From NCBI GenBank assembly GCA_018261735.1, contig JAGTRM010000001.1:276162-340161 (forward strand): a stretch of DNA of 64,000 bases, written 5' to 3'. A program made the position numbers and the translations under genes. A model generated the notes under the pieces. That model saw only the letters and a program-made list of their open reading frames with translations. It was not told the origin of the DNA and made no database searches. This document shows positions 1-9,048 of this stretch, piece after piece. The first letter of the stretch is position 1. Each line of letters starts with the position of its first letter. The DNA comes from Pseudomonadota bacterium. GTDB lineage: Bacteria; Pseudomonadota; Gammaproteobacteria; Burkholderiales; Chitinibacteraceae.

Positions 1-3000
1 ATCGATCAGTTCGCGCAATGCGGACTGCGCGGCGCCTTGTTCGAGCGCCCCCAAAGTCAAGACCGCATCGCGCCCGACGATCACGCCGCCAACCGCCAGC
101 CCGCAGGCGCTGGCCGCGAGTTGCTGCACCCAGGCGCCGATCAGCTTGTCGGCGCGCAATTGCTTTTGCTTGTTGACGAACACGGTCGGGTCGAGCTTGA
201 GCCAGGCGCGCCCGTCAGCGCTCTGGCGCAGGCCGTCGAGCCAGTCTTCGAGCTGCAGATCGCCGTGGGCAAACAGCAGCACTTCCTTGCCGCCATCCTG
301 CGACCATGCCTGCTGCTGAGTGCGCCATTCGCGCCAGACCGGCGTGATGAGCTCGACCAGATGCTGGCGTTCGCGCATGCCGAACGGCCCGAGAGGCAAC
401 TCGCCGGCACGGGCGATACCGTCGGCGAGCCGGCCGATCTGCCCACCGATGTCGTCGCCCGCCTCCTCGCCGCGCGCGGCATCGAGAAAGCGGCTGACCA
501 GCCCGTATTCGTCGAGCTTGTTCAGCGCGAACGGCTCGTCATCGTCGGCGGCCGTGTCGCGCTCGGCGAACACCACGTCGAGCCGGTAGCGGAAGAAGTG
601 GCGCACCGGGTTTTTCAGGAAATCGGCCAGCAGCGCCAGCGTTAGCCTGAAGCCGGGTTCGGGCACGAACGGCGGCAGCGAACCGTCGCCAGGCACATCG
701 AGCGCCAGCGAGGCGCTCTCGCCGGCGGGCGAGAGCGGGGAGAGTGGGAATGAAGTCACCTCGCCAGCGGCATGCGCTGCGCGCCATTCCTGCGCATGGG
801 TGAACAGCGCGCCGCCCTCGAAATAGCGTCGGCTGAATGGCTGCAACGGGTGTTCGGTCGTGCGCGCTTCGAGCAGGCCATCGGCCCAGCCCGCCGCCAG
901 ATAATCGCGCAATTGCGACACCAGCACCGACGGCGGCTCGGCGCTGTTGTCGCGCGGATTGCGTCCGCTCCAGCTGATGTAAAGCGTGCGGCGCGCGGCC
1001 AGCAGCGCTTCGAGCATCAGGTAGCGGTCGTCGTCGCGGCGTGATCGGTCCCCGGGCCGTGCCTGGCCGGGCAGCGCCAGCAGGTCGAAATCGGCGCGGC
1101 TGGCGCGGCGCGGGTAGTCGCCGTCGTTCATGCCCAAGAGGCACACCACGTCGAACGGTATCGCGCGCATCGGCATCAGCGTGCAGAAAGTCACGCCGCC
1201 GCCGAGGAAACGCCGGGTCAGGTTCGGCTCGTCGAGCAGCGAGAGCCAGGCGGCGCGCACCACTGCGAGCGCAACGGGCTCGACAAAACCCGCGTCGGCG
1301 CACGATTGCTGCCAGTTTTGCAGCGCGTTTTCCAGCGCGGCGAGCGTAAGCTGGTCGCGCTCGTCGCTCGCGCTGAAGAAGGCCTGCAGCAGGCCGCGCA
1401 AGCGCTCGCCCCATTCGCCGGCAGCAACCGGCCGCGCCAGCAGAGCCTGCCAGTGCTGCAGCGCCGAAACCAGCGCCGCCAGCGCACCGACCAGCGCGGC
1501 ATCGAGCCCGCCGATTTCGTCATATGGTTCGATCCCGGCAAACGGTCCTTCGTCGCCGCTGGCGTAGCCGAGCAGCATGCGCGACAGGCCGAACAGCCAG
1601 CTGTTCTGCTCGCCGCACGCACCCAAGCCCAACTCACCACGATGCCGCGCCGACAGGCCCCAGCGCACGCCGGCGCCGGCTATCCACTGCGCAAGGCGCG
1701 GCAGATCGTCGTCATTCAGGCCAAAGCGGCGCGCCAGCGCCGGCACGTCGAGCAGGTCGCGCAACTCGCTGGCGGTGCAGCGCTGCTCGGGCAGCGCCAG
1801 CAGCCATTCGAGTGCGAGCAACAGTGGATTCACCTGCTGGCTGCGCTGGTCGGCAATCGTGTACGGGATATGGCGCGCGGCGTGCGCCGGATACTGGCCG
1901 AACACCGCGTGGATCGCCGGGGCGAAAGTTTCGATCTCCGGCACCATCACCACGATATCGCGCGGGCTCAAGCCCCCGTTTTCAAGCAATACCAGCAGCT
2001 GGTCGTGCAGGATTTCGACTTCGCGCAGCGGGCTGTGCGCGATATGGAACACGATCGAGCGATCGGCTTCATCGATCATCGGGCGCTGCTCGGGCGAGAG
2101 CGGCTCCAGATCGCGGATGCGCGCCTGCAGCTGTTGCAGCAGCGTGGTGCCGGGCACGTCGTCAAACAGGTCGATGCGGGCGATGTCGAAGCGCTCCTGC
2201 GCGGCAGCGGCATCGTCGAACTGATCCAAGAGACGGATGAAATCGCGCCCCTGCCGGCCCCAGCCCGCCAGCAGCGGATGGCTGTGCGCGTGCAGGTCCT
2301 CGAGCGGCAGCGCGGCAAGTTCCAGATCGTTGCGCAGCCGGTGGCGGCGCTGCTCGGCACGCAGCAGCTCGCGCCCGTCGATGATGTCGGCCCAGTGGAA
2401 ACGGCAGGGATTGGGAACGGCGAGGATCACCTGGCAGTGACGCGCGACTGCCGCCAACGCTTCGAGCGTCTGCAGCGGCAGCGCCGAGGCGCCGAACAGC
2501 ACCACGCGGCGCGGCAACGGCTGCTGCGGCACGCCGCCGGCTGCAAGTTCGGCGACGAAGCGGCGGTGGATCGTGGCCCGGCTGCTGGCGCGCTCAATTT
2601 CCGGCACATCGGCCAGCACCGCGCGCCACAGCGCGGATTGCCAGCGCTGGTCGTCAGCGAGTTCGACGCGCTCTCCATCGGCGCGGCGCAGCACATCGCG
2701 CCCGGCGGCCCAGTCTTCCAGCCAGTCGGCGCGGTAGACCTGGTACTGGTCAAACAGATCGGCCAGCCGCTCGGCGAGCTGGAAACGGCGCAATGCATCG
2801 CCGTCGGCAAGAAAGCGCTGCAGCGGCGCAAAGTCCGGCAGCTCGAGCAGTCCTGGCAGCAGGCGCATCAGGCGCCAGGTCAGCGGCGTCTTGTCGAACG
2901 GCGCGGTGCTCGGCACGGCCGCGCGCCCGAGCATCTGGCGGTAGGCGCGCCAGAGAAAGCGCGCCGGCAGCTCGACGCGCGTGGCGGCGCAAATGCCGGC

Positions 3001-3177
3001 ATCCTGCGCCAGCGCGAGCTTCAGCCACTCGGCGATGCCGTTGCTCTGCACCAGAAACAGCGCTTCTTCGAGCGGCGCGAGCGGATGCTGGCGCGTCCAC
3101 TCGAATACCACCTGGCGCAAGTCCTCGAGCCGGTTGCCGTGCAGGACCAGCAGGCCGGGCGTGATGTCTTGCGCCAT
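1..3177 (-). CDS. recC: Exodeoxyribonuclease V gamma subunit RecC (3' end outside window)
   Basis: RecC is the Chi-recognition and scaffold subunit of the RecBCD helicase-nuclease that processes double-strand DNA ends for recombination. On the minus strand the frame is open from an ATG at 3177 to base 1, giving 1059 codons; the E. coli protein is about 1120 residues, so only the extreme C-terminus is missing. The N-terminus reads MAQDITPGLLVLHGNRLEDL and the VQSNGIAEWLKLALA stretch near residue 45 matches the conserved RecC pattern VQSPGMAQWLKLELA. It begins 11 bases after the stop of the upstream alcohol dehydrogenase gene, without a clear ribosome site. recB and recD are not in the window and would be expected beyond base 1. 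Long plus-strand frames here are antisense shadows. Confidence 0.9.
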   Translation of the reverse strand, partial: MAQDITPGLLVLHGNRLEDLRQVVFEWTRQHPLAPLEEALFLVQSNGIAEWLKLALAQDAGICAATRVELPARFLWRAYRQMLGRAAVPSTAPFDKTPLTWRLMRLLPGLLELPDFAPLQRFLADGDALRRFQLAERLADLFDQYQVYRADWLEDWAAGRDVLRRADGERVELADDQRWQSALWRAVLADVPEIERASSRATIHRRFVAELAAGGVPQQPLPRRVVLFGASALPLQTLEALAAVARHCQVILAVPNPCRFHWADIIDGRELLRAEQRRHRLRNDLELAALPLEDLHAHSHPLLAGWGRQGRDFIRLLDQFDDAAAAQERFDIARIDLFDDVPGTTLLQQLQARIRDLEPLSPEQRPMIDEADRSIVFHIAHSPLREVEILHDQLLVLLENGGLSPRDIVVMVPEIETFAPAIHAVFGQYPAHAARHIPYTIADQRSQQVNPLLLALEWLLALPEQRCTASELRDLLDVPALARRFGLNDDDLPRLAQWIAGAGVRWGLSARHRGELGLGACGEQNSWLFGLSRMLLGYASGDEGPFAGIEPYDEIGGLDAALVGALAALVSALQHWQALLARPVAAGEWGERLRGLLQAFFSASDERDQLTLAALENALQNWQQSCADAGFVEPVALAVVRAAWLSLLDEPNLTRRFLGGGVTFCTLMPMRAIPFDVVCLLGMNDGDYPRRASRADFDLLALPGQARPGDRSRRDDDRYLMLEALLAARRTLYISWSGRNPRDNSAEPPSVLVSQLRDYLAAGWADGLLEARTTEHPLQPFSRRYFEGGALFTHAQEWRAAHAAGEVTSFPLSPLSPAGESASLALDVPGDGSLPPFVPEPGFRLTLALLADFLKNPVRHFFRYRLDVVFAERDTAADDDEPFALNKLDEYGLVSRFLDAARGEEAGDDIGGQIGRLADGIARAGELPLGPFGMRERQHLVELITPVWREWRTQQQAWSQDGGKEVLLFAHGDLQLEDWLDGLRQSADGRAWLKLDPTVFVNKQKQLRADKLIGAWVQQLAASACGLAVGGVIVGRDAVLTLGALEQGAAQSALRELID

Positions 3178-3188
3178 CGGGTCCAAGC

Positions 3189-4349
3189 TCAGGCCAGGCT
3201 GTGGTTCAGGATCGCGCTCACTACGGCCGGCGTGACGCTCTGGTGCTCGCCCAGTGCAATCAGCCCCTGTGTTTCCAGGCGACCGGCGATCTTGTCGGCA
3301 GCAGCGGCTTCGATTCCCAAACCCTTGAGGCTCGACTTCAGCCCGACCGATTCGAAGAACGCGGCGGTCTTGGCGATCGCGGCATCGATGCGCGCGTCTT
3401 CGCTGCCTTCGTTGATGTTCCACACCCGAGCAGCATATTGCAGCAGCTTGGCGCGTTTGGCTTCGCGGTTGACCTGCAGGTTGTGCGTCAGCACCGCGGC
3501 GAGCGAAACCGCGTGGTCCAGTCCGTACACGGCGGTGAGTTCGTGTCCGATCATGTGCGTGCTCCAGTCCTGCGGCACGCCCTGGCCGATCAGTCCGTTG
3601 AGCGCCTGGTTGGCAGCCCACATGAAGGTTGCGCGCGAATCGTAATCGTCAGTCGTGTTCACGACCTTCTCGCCGATCTCGACCAAGGTCTGCAACAGGC
3701 CTTCGGCATAGCGATCCTGCACCGCGCCACCGGCCGGATAGGTCATGTACTGTTCCATCACGTGCACGAAGGCATCGACCACGCCATTGGCGACTTGGTG
3801 CCTGGGCAGGCTGTAGGTGACTTGCGGATCGAGCACGGCAAAAGCCGGGTAGGTGAGCGGATCGCCGTAGGCGCGCTTGAGGCCCTTGCCCACGTGCGAG
3901 ATCACGCTGAAGGTGTTGCTTTCCGAGCCGGTGGCCGGCAGGGTCAGCACGCAGCCGACCGGCAACGCGCGCCCAGCGGTGATGCCTTTTTCGATCATGT
4001 CCCACGGCTCGCCGCCTTCATAGCACGCGGCGGCAGAAATGAACTTGGTGCCGTCGATCACCGAGCCACCGCCGACCGCGAGAAGGTATTGCACGCCTTC
4101 GCGCTTGATCAGTTCGACCGCCTTCATCAGGGTCTCGTAATGCGGGTTGGGCTCGATGCCGCTGAATTCGAGGAAGGTATGCCCGGCCAGCGCGGCATGC
4201 ACCTGATCGAGCACGCCGTTCTTCTTGATGCTGCCGCCGCCGTACAACACCAGCACTTTCTGGTCTTTCGGGATCGCTTCGCCGATCGCGGCAATCTGCC
4301 CCTTGCCGAAAAACAGTTTGGTCGGGTTAAAGTAGCTGAAGTTGTCCAT
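3189..4349 (-). CDS. yqhD: Iron-containing alcohol dehydrogenase, YqhD/BDH type
   Basis: Predicted NADPH-dependent reductase of aldehydes to alcohols in the cytoplasm. The 386 residues match the 387 of E. coli YqhD. The dinucleotide motif GGGSVID lies near residues 93-99. The four metal ligands fall at the family positions: D192 and H196 in VDAFVHVMEQ, H265 in STHMIGHE and H279 in GLDHAVS. The start at 4349 (MDNFSYFNPTKL) has GGAG 9 bases upstream; the same frame stays open much further upstream but that part is antisense to glpK. It is divergent from glpK over 75 bases and followed closely by recC. Physiological substrate is not determined by sequence; aldehyde detoxification is the usual role of the family. 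Confidence 0.9.
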   Translation of the reverse strand: MDNFSYFNPTKLFFGKGQIAAIGEAIPKDQKVLVLYGGGSIKKNGVLDQVHAALAGHTFLEFSGIEPNPHYETLMKAVELIKREGVQYLLAVGGGSVIDGTKFISAAACYEGGEPWDMIEKGITAGRALPVGCVLTLPATGSESNTFSVISHVGKGLKRAYGDPLTYPAFAVLDPQVTYSLPRHQVANGVVDAFVHVMEQYMTYPAGGAVQDRYAEGLLQTLVEIGEKVVNTTDDYDSRATFMWAANQALNGLIGQGVPQDWSTHMIGHELTAVYGLDHAVSLAAVLTHNLQVNREAKRAKLLQYAARVWNINEGSEDARIDAAIAKTAAFFESVGLKSSLKGLGIEAAAADKIAGRLETQGLIALGEHQSVTPAVVSAILNHSLA

Positions 4350-4374
4350 TCTAAGTTTCTCCAAATTGAGTAAG

Positions 4375-4386
4375 CCGGGCGCCCGG
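4375..4386. promoter_or_regulatory. Perfect 12-base palindrome between divergent adh and glpK
   Basis: The sequence ccgggcgcccgg is its own reverse complement and sits near the middle of the 75-base divergent intergenic region. It could be an operator shared by both genes, but palindromes of G and C arise easily in GC-rich DNA and no regulator is named by the sequence. Confidence 0.25.
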
Positions 4387-4424
4387 AGTATTCTGCCGCT
4401 ACTTATATCAGCGGGTTCGGGAAA

Positions 4425-5909
4425 ATGCCAGACAAGCTCCTCGTGATCGACCAGGGCACCACCAGCACGCGGGCGATGCTGTTCAGCCGCGACGGCGACG
4501 TATTGGCACGCGAGCAGCAGGAGCTGCCGCAGCACTACCCGCAGGAGGGCTGGGTCGAGCACGACGCGATGCGCATCTGGGCCGATTGCCTGCAGCTTTG
4601 CCGCCAGGCGCTGAAAGGCGTCGATCTCGCCGGCATTGCCGCGCTGGGGCTCGCCAACCAGCGCGAGACCACGGTGATCTGGGAGCGCGAAACGGGCGGG
4701 CCGATCCACAACGCCATCGTCTGGCAGGACCGGCGCACCTACGGCTGGTGCCAGCAGCACTATTCGCCGGAAACCGAAGCCTGGCTCGCCGACAAGACCG
4801 GGCTGCTGCTCGACCCGTATTTTTCCGCGACCAAGATCGCCTGGCTGCTCGACCATATTCCTGGTGCACGCGAACGCGCCGAGCGCGGCGAACTCGCGTT
4901 CGGCACGATCGATAGCTGGCTGATCTGGAATCTGACCGCAGGGCACGTGCATGCGACCGACGCGACCAACGCTTCGCGCACGATGCTGTTCAACCTGAAA
5001 ACGCAGGTTTGGGACGACGAGCTCCTGGCGTTCTTCAACGTGCCGCGCGCGCTGCTGCCGGTCGTGAAGGATTGCGCCGCCAACTTTGGCGAAACCGACC
5101 CGGCGCTGTTCGGCCGCGCGATTGCGATCCGTGGCGTGGCCGGTGACCAGCAGGCGGCCACCGTCGGGCAGGCCTGTTTCAAGCCCGGCATGGTCAAGTC
5201 GACCTACGGCACCGGTTGCTTCATGGTGCTGAACACCGGCAGCGAGATCGTGCGCTCCACCCAGCGCCTGCTCGCCACGCTGGCGTACCGCATCGACGGA
5301 AAACCGACCTTCGCGCTGGAAGGCAGCATCTTTATCGCCGGCGCCGCAGTGCAGTGGCTGCGCGATGCGGTAAAGCTGATCGGCAGCGCGGCCGAATCGG
5401 AAAAATGGGCACGCGAAGTCGAGGACACGCACGGCGTGTATCTGGTGCCGGCGTTCACCGGGCTGGGCGCGCCGTACTGGGATCCGGAAGCGCGCGGCGC
5501 GATCGTCGGCCTCACGCGCAATTCCGGCATCGGCGAGATCGTGCGCGCCGCGCTGGAATCTGTCTGCTACCAGACGCGCGATCTGCTCGAAGCGATGGAA
5601 GCCGACGGTGCCGCGCCGCCGGCGGCCTTGCGCGTCGATGGCGGCATGGCGACCAATGGCTGGCTGATGCAGTTCCTCTCCGACATCCTTGCCACGCCGG
5701 TCGAACGTCCGACCATCACCGAGACCACTGCGCTCGGCGCCGCGTATCTGGCCGGGCTCGGCTGCGGAATGTACCGGGACCTGGAAGAAGTCGCCGCGCA
5801 CTGGGCGCGCAACCGACGCTTCGAACCCGACATGTCGATCGAGCGCCGCGGCAGGCTTTACGGGGGGTGGTGCAAGGCGGTGGGCCGGGTACGGACCAAT
5901 ACGCTTTGA
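4425..5909 (+). CDS. glpK: Glycerol kinase
   Basis: Phosphorylates glycerol to sn-glycerol 3-phosphate with ATP, the first step of glycerol use. 494 residues, typical of the FGGY kinase family (E. coli 502). The N-terminal phosphate loop reads [12 protein letters not shown]; the substrate region carries WQDRRT; the FGGY-type signature [14 protein letters not shown] lies near residue 263; the second domain has [13 protein letters not shown] and [13 protein letters not shown]. No glpF transporter or glpD dehydrogenase is adjacent, so it is not in a classical glp operon; it is paired only with the divergent alcohol dehydrogenase. The ATG at 4425 has a weak ribosome site (cggga). Confidence 0.95.
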   Translation: MPDKLLVIDQGTTSTRAMLFSRDGDVLAREQQELPQHYPQEGWVEHDAMRIWADCLQLCRQALKGVDLAGIAALGLANQRETTVIWERETGGPIHNAIVWQDRRTYGWCQQHYSPETEAWLADKTGLLLDPYFSATKIAWLLDHIPGARERAERGELAFGTIDSWLIWNLTAGHVHATDATNASRTMLFNLKTQVWDDELLAFFNVPRALLPVVKDCAANFGETDPALFGRAIAIRGVAGDQQAATVGQACFKPGMVKSTYGTGCFMVLNTGSEIVRSTQRLLATLAYRIDGKPTFALEGSIFIAGAAVQWLRDAVKLIGSAAESEKWAREVEDTHGVYLVPAFTGLGAPYWDPEARGAIVGLTRNSGIGEIVRAALESVCYQTRDLLEAMEADGAAPPAALRVDGGMATNGWLMQFLSDILATPVERPTITETTALGAAYLAGLGCGMYRDLEEVAAHWARNRRFEPDMSIERRGRLYGGWCKAVGRVRTNTL

Positions 5910-6100
5910 GTGCAAGCTTTATCTGACCCGCACTATCGCAGTTTATTCATCCGGCCCTTGAATGCTTCTGCATCAGCTGACAGTGTTAGCACGACATCTC
6001 CCCTGCAAGGCAGCCGAGTGCGCGGAGGGAGACCGTGGGCTCCCGACCAAACGAGGGCAGCGCGGAGCGCCTGCCGCCCGGGGGCTGCTTTCTTTGGATA

Positions 6101-6124
6101 CTTTCTTTGCAGAAGCAAAGAAAG
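6101..6124. repeat. Perfect hairpin, 10-base arms, in intergenic repeat
   Basis: Arms ctttctttgc (6101-6110) and gcaaagaaag (6115-6124) are exact reverse complements around an AGAA loop. The shorter version in the second copy (6831-6846) keeps 6-base arms ctttgc and gcaaag around AAAA. Confidence 0.8.
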
Positions 6125-6182
6125 TATCACGCCATGCCGGGCGCGACCGGCACCCAAAACAGCGCCGCAGGCGCATAAAACC
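6105..6182 (+). repeat. Direct repeat, copy 1, left flank of AT-rich gene
   Basis: Shares with 6831-6910 the ordered blocks ctttgc, gcaaag, aagtatcacgccatgccg, gcgcgaccggc, ccaaaa, and aggcgcataaaacc or a near match. The two copies lie in the same orientation on each side of the orphan gene at 6314. Confidence 0.75.
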
Positions 6183-6313
6183 ATCGACCAATCGTGGCCA
6201 GAGATAACCGTTTACGTCCTTGCCAAGGTTTGACATGCGGCGCAATTCGCGTTGCTCATTGACGCCCTACAAGTGCGCCGTACGCGGTATCATTCATAAT
6301 TAAAGGAATAAAT

Positions 6314-6742
6314 ATGCCTGAATCCGTAGATGCGGCTTACTCAATTAAATTTAAGCGTATCCTGTTGTTTTTTGTGATGGTATTGGCATTTGATGCCAGA
6401 TTAACTTATGCCATGTCACCCGAGGATGCGACACATAATCTAACCGTTATTGAATGGGCTTATCAAGAGGCGGATTTTTGCAAAAAACAAGGATTTCACA
6501 TAGAGGAAAAATTATCCAAGTGGATGAAATTAAACTCAGAAATATATTCTTCTTCCATATCTGAAATAGAGGGCATCGCAAAAAGAAAAGGTTTGTCGTC
6601 TAAGGACGATATTTCCATGGCGGTTATTTCTTTGGCTGGAGAAATAAGGCGCGACGTATCAAAAGAAACCAGATTCACAACTAGTGCTTGCTTGAACTAC
6701 AAATCATCTCTTGAACGATATAGCACATTGTTGAAGCAGTGA
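6314..6742 (+). CDS. Hypothetical exported protein, AT-rich orphan
   Basis: 142 residues of unknown function. A hydrophobic stretch near residues 16-32 (ILLFFVMVLAFDARLTYAM) looks like a signal peptide or membrane anchor preceded by basic residues. The rest is polar and lysine-rich with two cysteines, no family motif recognised. An AAGGA ribosome site lies 7 bases before the ATG. Base use is unlike the surroundings: by hand count 109 of the 300 bases 6301-6600 are G or C, about 36 percent, against clearly GC-rich neighbours. It is bracketed by direct repeats (6105-6182 and 6831-6910), which suggests acquisition as a cassette. No neighbour indicates function. Confidence 0.7.
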   Translation: MPESVDAAYSIKFKRILLFFVMVLAFDARLTYAMSPEDATHNLTVIEWAYQEADFCKKQGFHIEEKLSKWMKLNSEIYSSSISEIEGIAKRKGLSSKDDISMAVISLAGEIRRDVSKETRFTTSACLNYKSSLERYSTLLKQ

Positions 6743-6830
6743 TTAAGTGTACTTTTCAATTTCGCCAAGATGTAATCGATCCACATTTCTTCGACTGGCG
6801 CCCCAGTTGCACTTACTCCCTGAATCCGCC

Positions 6831-6910
6831 CTTTGCAAAAGCAAAGATAAGTATCACGCCATGCCGAGCGCGACCGGCGCCAAAATCCCGCGCCAGAGGC
6901 GCATAAAACC
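6831..6910 (+). repeat. Direct repeat, copy 2, right flank of AT-rich gene
   Basis: Partial second copy of the element at 6105-6182, same orientation, ending gcataaaacc eight bases before the stop codon of the sirtuin gene. It lacks the GC-rich 5' block present before copy 1. Confidence 0.75.
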
Positions 6911-6918
6911 CTACTCCA

Positions 6919-7692
6919 TCACGATGACGTCTCCAGTTGCGCCATCAACGCCGTCATCGCCTCGGCCGCACCGCAGCGCCAGCGCACATCGGCATGCCGG
7001 CTGACTTGCGTGTCGGCCGGATTGATCTCGACCGCCAGCGCGCCGGTCTGCCCGGCGAGCAGGAAAGGCTGGGCGATGTAGGGAAACACGCTGGTCGTGC
7101 CGATGCTGAACACCACGTCGTAACCGGTTTCCATCGTGGCGTAGAGTCGGTTCAGCGCGGGCTCGGGCAACATCTCGTTGAACAGCACCACGCGCGGCCG
7201 CAGCCAGTGGGTGCACTGCGGGCAGGGCGGCGGCAGCGTGGTCAAACCGGAATAATCGGCCACGCGCTCTTCATGGCCACAATGGCTGCAATAAAGCTCA
7301 AACAAATTGCCGTGGATTTCGATCAGATCGCGGCTGCCAGCCTGGCGGTGAAAGCCGTCGATGTTCTGCGTCAGCACCGTCACGGCGCGATGCGCCTGCA
7401 GCCGGGCGATGATCTCGTGCGCGGCATTGGGCTTGGCCGCGCGGCAGGCGGCTTCAATCTGGGCCAGATACTTCCAGGTGACCGCCGGCGTGCGGCGCAT
7501 GACTTCGCTGGAGAGCGCCACCTCGATCGGCATGCCCTCGCTGGTGTGTTGATCGTTGTACAACCCGCCGATGCCGCGATAGGTGGGCAGGCCGGAATCG
7601 GCCGAAATGCCGGCGCCGGTGATGAACAGCACGCGCTCGGCAGCCAGCAGGCGCTCGGCCACTTGCTCAATAGCGGGGAAATTGGGTTTCAT
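6919..7692 (-). CDS. SIR2-family NAD-dependent protein deacylase
   Basis: Sirtuin that removes acyl groups from lysines using NAD, in the cytoplasm. In 257 residues the family motifs appear in order: GAGIS at 26-30 with SGLPTYRG, TQNIDGFH at 108-115, the catalytic histidine H127 in IEIHGNL, and a four-cysteine zinc site at C135, C138, C157 and C160. The ATG at 7692 is preceded by AAGGATGG and lies 26 bases inside the end of the VanZ-like gene, so the two are probably translated from one message. It resembles CobB in layout but lacks the extended N-terminus; I leave the symbol blank because several sirtuin subclasses share these motifs. Confidence 0.9.
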   Translation of the reverse strand: MKPNFPAIEQVAERLLAAERVLFITGAGISADSGLPTYRGIGGLYNDQHTSEGMPIEVALSSEVMRRTPAVTWKYLAQIEAACRAAKPNAAHEIIARLQAHRAVTVLTQNIDGFHRQAGSRDLIEIHGNLFELYCSHCGHEERVADYSGLTTLPPPCPQCTHWLRPRVVLFNEMLPEPALNRLYATMETGYDVVFSIGTTSVFPYIAQPFLLAGQTGALAVEINPADTQVSRHADVRWRCGAAEAMTALMAQLETSS

Positions 7693-8812
7693 GTATCCAT
7701 CCTTCTTCCGGGCTGGGCCGGACCGTCATCCAGGCCAGCCAGCCCATTGCCCCCAGTGGCCAAATGTCGCTGATGATGTTCGCCAGGCCGCTGAGGTGTT
7801 CCAGATGCCCGTAGTGCCAGCGGAACAGTGGCAGCATCGCTGAAAATTGCGGGGTCAATGGCCAGATCCAGCTGATGGCTTGTGCGGCCAGCAACGCCAA
7901 CAACCCCAGCAAGGCGCGCAAGCGACTGTGCAGGCGCCAGAGCAACGACAGCAGCAGCAATCCGGCCGTGCCGCCGATGGCAATATTCAAATCCAGCCAG
8001 GCGAAGAACTGAGTCGGCTTGAGCAGCATGCCGGCAAAACTCATTTTGGCGAGCAGCGCGACCAACAGTGTCAGCGCGATCATGCGCGGCACTTGGGCGG
8101 TATAGCGCGCCAGCAGCGAGACAAAAAAGGCCACGCCCAGCAAATTCAGCATCATGCCGCCCCCCTCAAGCAGACCCAGGAAAAATGCGGGATTGCTGAG
8201 CGGCGATTCAAACGGTTGGGGCAGGCCGCGCGGCACCACGACCACGCCGAGAAAGGGTTGGGTTGGGTCCAGTTGCGAGACGAACCAGAGCATCAACCAG
8301 ACAAATCCCCACTCGGCCGCCGAACCCGGCGCCAGCGTGGCGTGGCGCCAGATCAGCCAAAGCCTCTTGCTGCTGCGATTGGAAAAGGCCAGGGCCAGGA
8401 TGGCGCCGAGCAAGGCACCGGCGCCATTGCTAAGGATATCCAGGTTGGACGAAATCCGGCTGGGCAGGAATTGCTGGATAAACTCGACTGCGGTGGAAAC
8501 CAATACGCCGGCCAGGCTGGCCGCCAACCAGCCAAACCAGCGTTGCGGCAGCATGCGCGCCAGGAAAAAACCGAACGGAACATACGCCAGCAGGTTGATC
8601 GTGTTGTCGAAAACGGTGAAATAGTACGGGAGCGGGTAGAAAAGAAATGCCAGCAGCGGAGCGCCGGTATAACGCCAGCCGGTAAACGGGTAAAGGCTGG
8701 TGATCAGGATCAGCAGCAAGGTGCAATAGAAGGAATAACGGGCAAGGCGCGAGGGCGCGCTTTCGCGTGCAAGGTAGCTGACGGGCGGGAAATCGCGCAT
8801 CCGAACCTTCAT
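7667..8812 (-). CDS. VanZ-like integral membrane protein
   Basis: 381 residues with many hydrophobic segments. The N-terminal third contains the VanZ-like pattern: a first membrane helix (YCTLLLILITSLYPF), then NLLAYVPFGFFLA near residue 85, then TAVEFIQQFLPSR followed by SNLDILSNGAGALLGA. The C-terminal half has about six more predicted membrane segments with no motif I recognise. VanZ-like proteins are of uncertain biochemical function; VanZ itself gives teicoplanin resistance. The start may be the ATG at 8812 or the in-frame ATG at 8800, which has AAGG just upstream. Likely co-transcribed with the overlapping sirtuin gene. Confidence 0.8.
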   Translation of the reverse strand: MKVRMRDFPPVSYLARESAPSRLARYSFYCTLLLILITSLYPFTGWRYTGAPLLAFLFYPLPYYFTVFDNTINLLAYVPFGFFLARMLPQRWFGWLAASLAGVLVSTAVEFIQQFLPSRISSNLDILSNGAGALLGAILALAFSNRSSKRLWLIWRHATLAPGSAAEWGFVWLMLWFVSQLDPTQPFLGVVVVPRGLPQPFESPLSNPAFFLGLLEGGGMMLNLLGVAFFVSLLARYTAQVPRMIALTLLVALLAKMSFAGMLLKPTQFFAWLDLNIAIGGTAGLLLLSLLWRLHSRLRALLGLLALLAAQAISWIWPLTPQFSAMLPLFRWHYGHLEHLSGLANIISDIWPLGAMGWLAWMTVRPSPEEGWIHETQFPRY

Positions 8813-8878
8813 GTCATGAGAATACGGGCAGATCTGCTACCCGCGCCAGATTCGTACCATGCCTCTCGCGCAAAGCGC

Positions 8879-8994
8879 GGCCCCCTCTCAGGGAGAGGGC
8901 GGGGGGAGAGGGAATAGATGACAAGGCTGCGGAATCAACACCTTGCGTTTCGGGCTCGGCTTGGCCGAGACCTTGAAAATATCCGCACACCACT
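8879..8994. repeat. Composite intergenic repeat, copy A
   Basis: A block of ccccctctcagggagaggg and a G-run is followed by ggaata, then aggctgc, then a hairpin with arms ctcggc and gccgag, then tccgcacaccac. The same order of blocks is found at 34852-34986, where the hairpin arms are cccggc and gccggg. It fills most of the gap between the VanZ-like gene and the pot operon. Confidence 0.6.
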
Positions 8995-9048
8995 TTGTCC
9001 GCAGCCAGGCGCAGGCGGCCTTGGCCACCCGCGCCTGGTTGAGCCGCG

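Larger units (their letters stand above)
5910..6313. other. Gene-free stretch after glpK, mostly repeat-like
   Basis: No credible gene in 404 bases. From about 6010 the sequence looks like a dispersed intergenic element: a GC-rich block (gggagaccgtgggctcccga), then a perfect hairpin at 6101-6124, then a conserved tail. Short open frames here, such as those reading DTFFAEAKKVS, are what such elements commonly produce and are not called. The last 70 bases before the next gene turn AT-rich. Confidence 0.5.

Noticed and set aside
1306..3645. Long plus-strand open frame of 779 codons
   Set aside because: It is antisense to recC, whose RecC motifs are clear on the minus strand; the translation is Arg/Gln/Ala-rich with no family pattern.
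4350..5915. Upstream extension of the alcohol dehydrogenase frame to 908 codons
   Set aside because: The extra part is antisense to glpK, which has all kinase motifs. The true start at 4349 has a ribosome site and the family length.
8353..8583. Minus-strand small frame inside the VanZ-like gene
   Set aside because: A shadow of the VanZ-like gene in another frame, with Arg/Trp/Pro-rich translation and no ribosome site.
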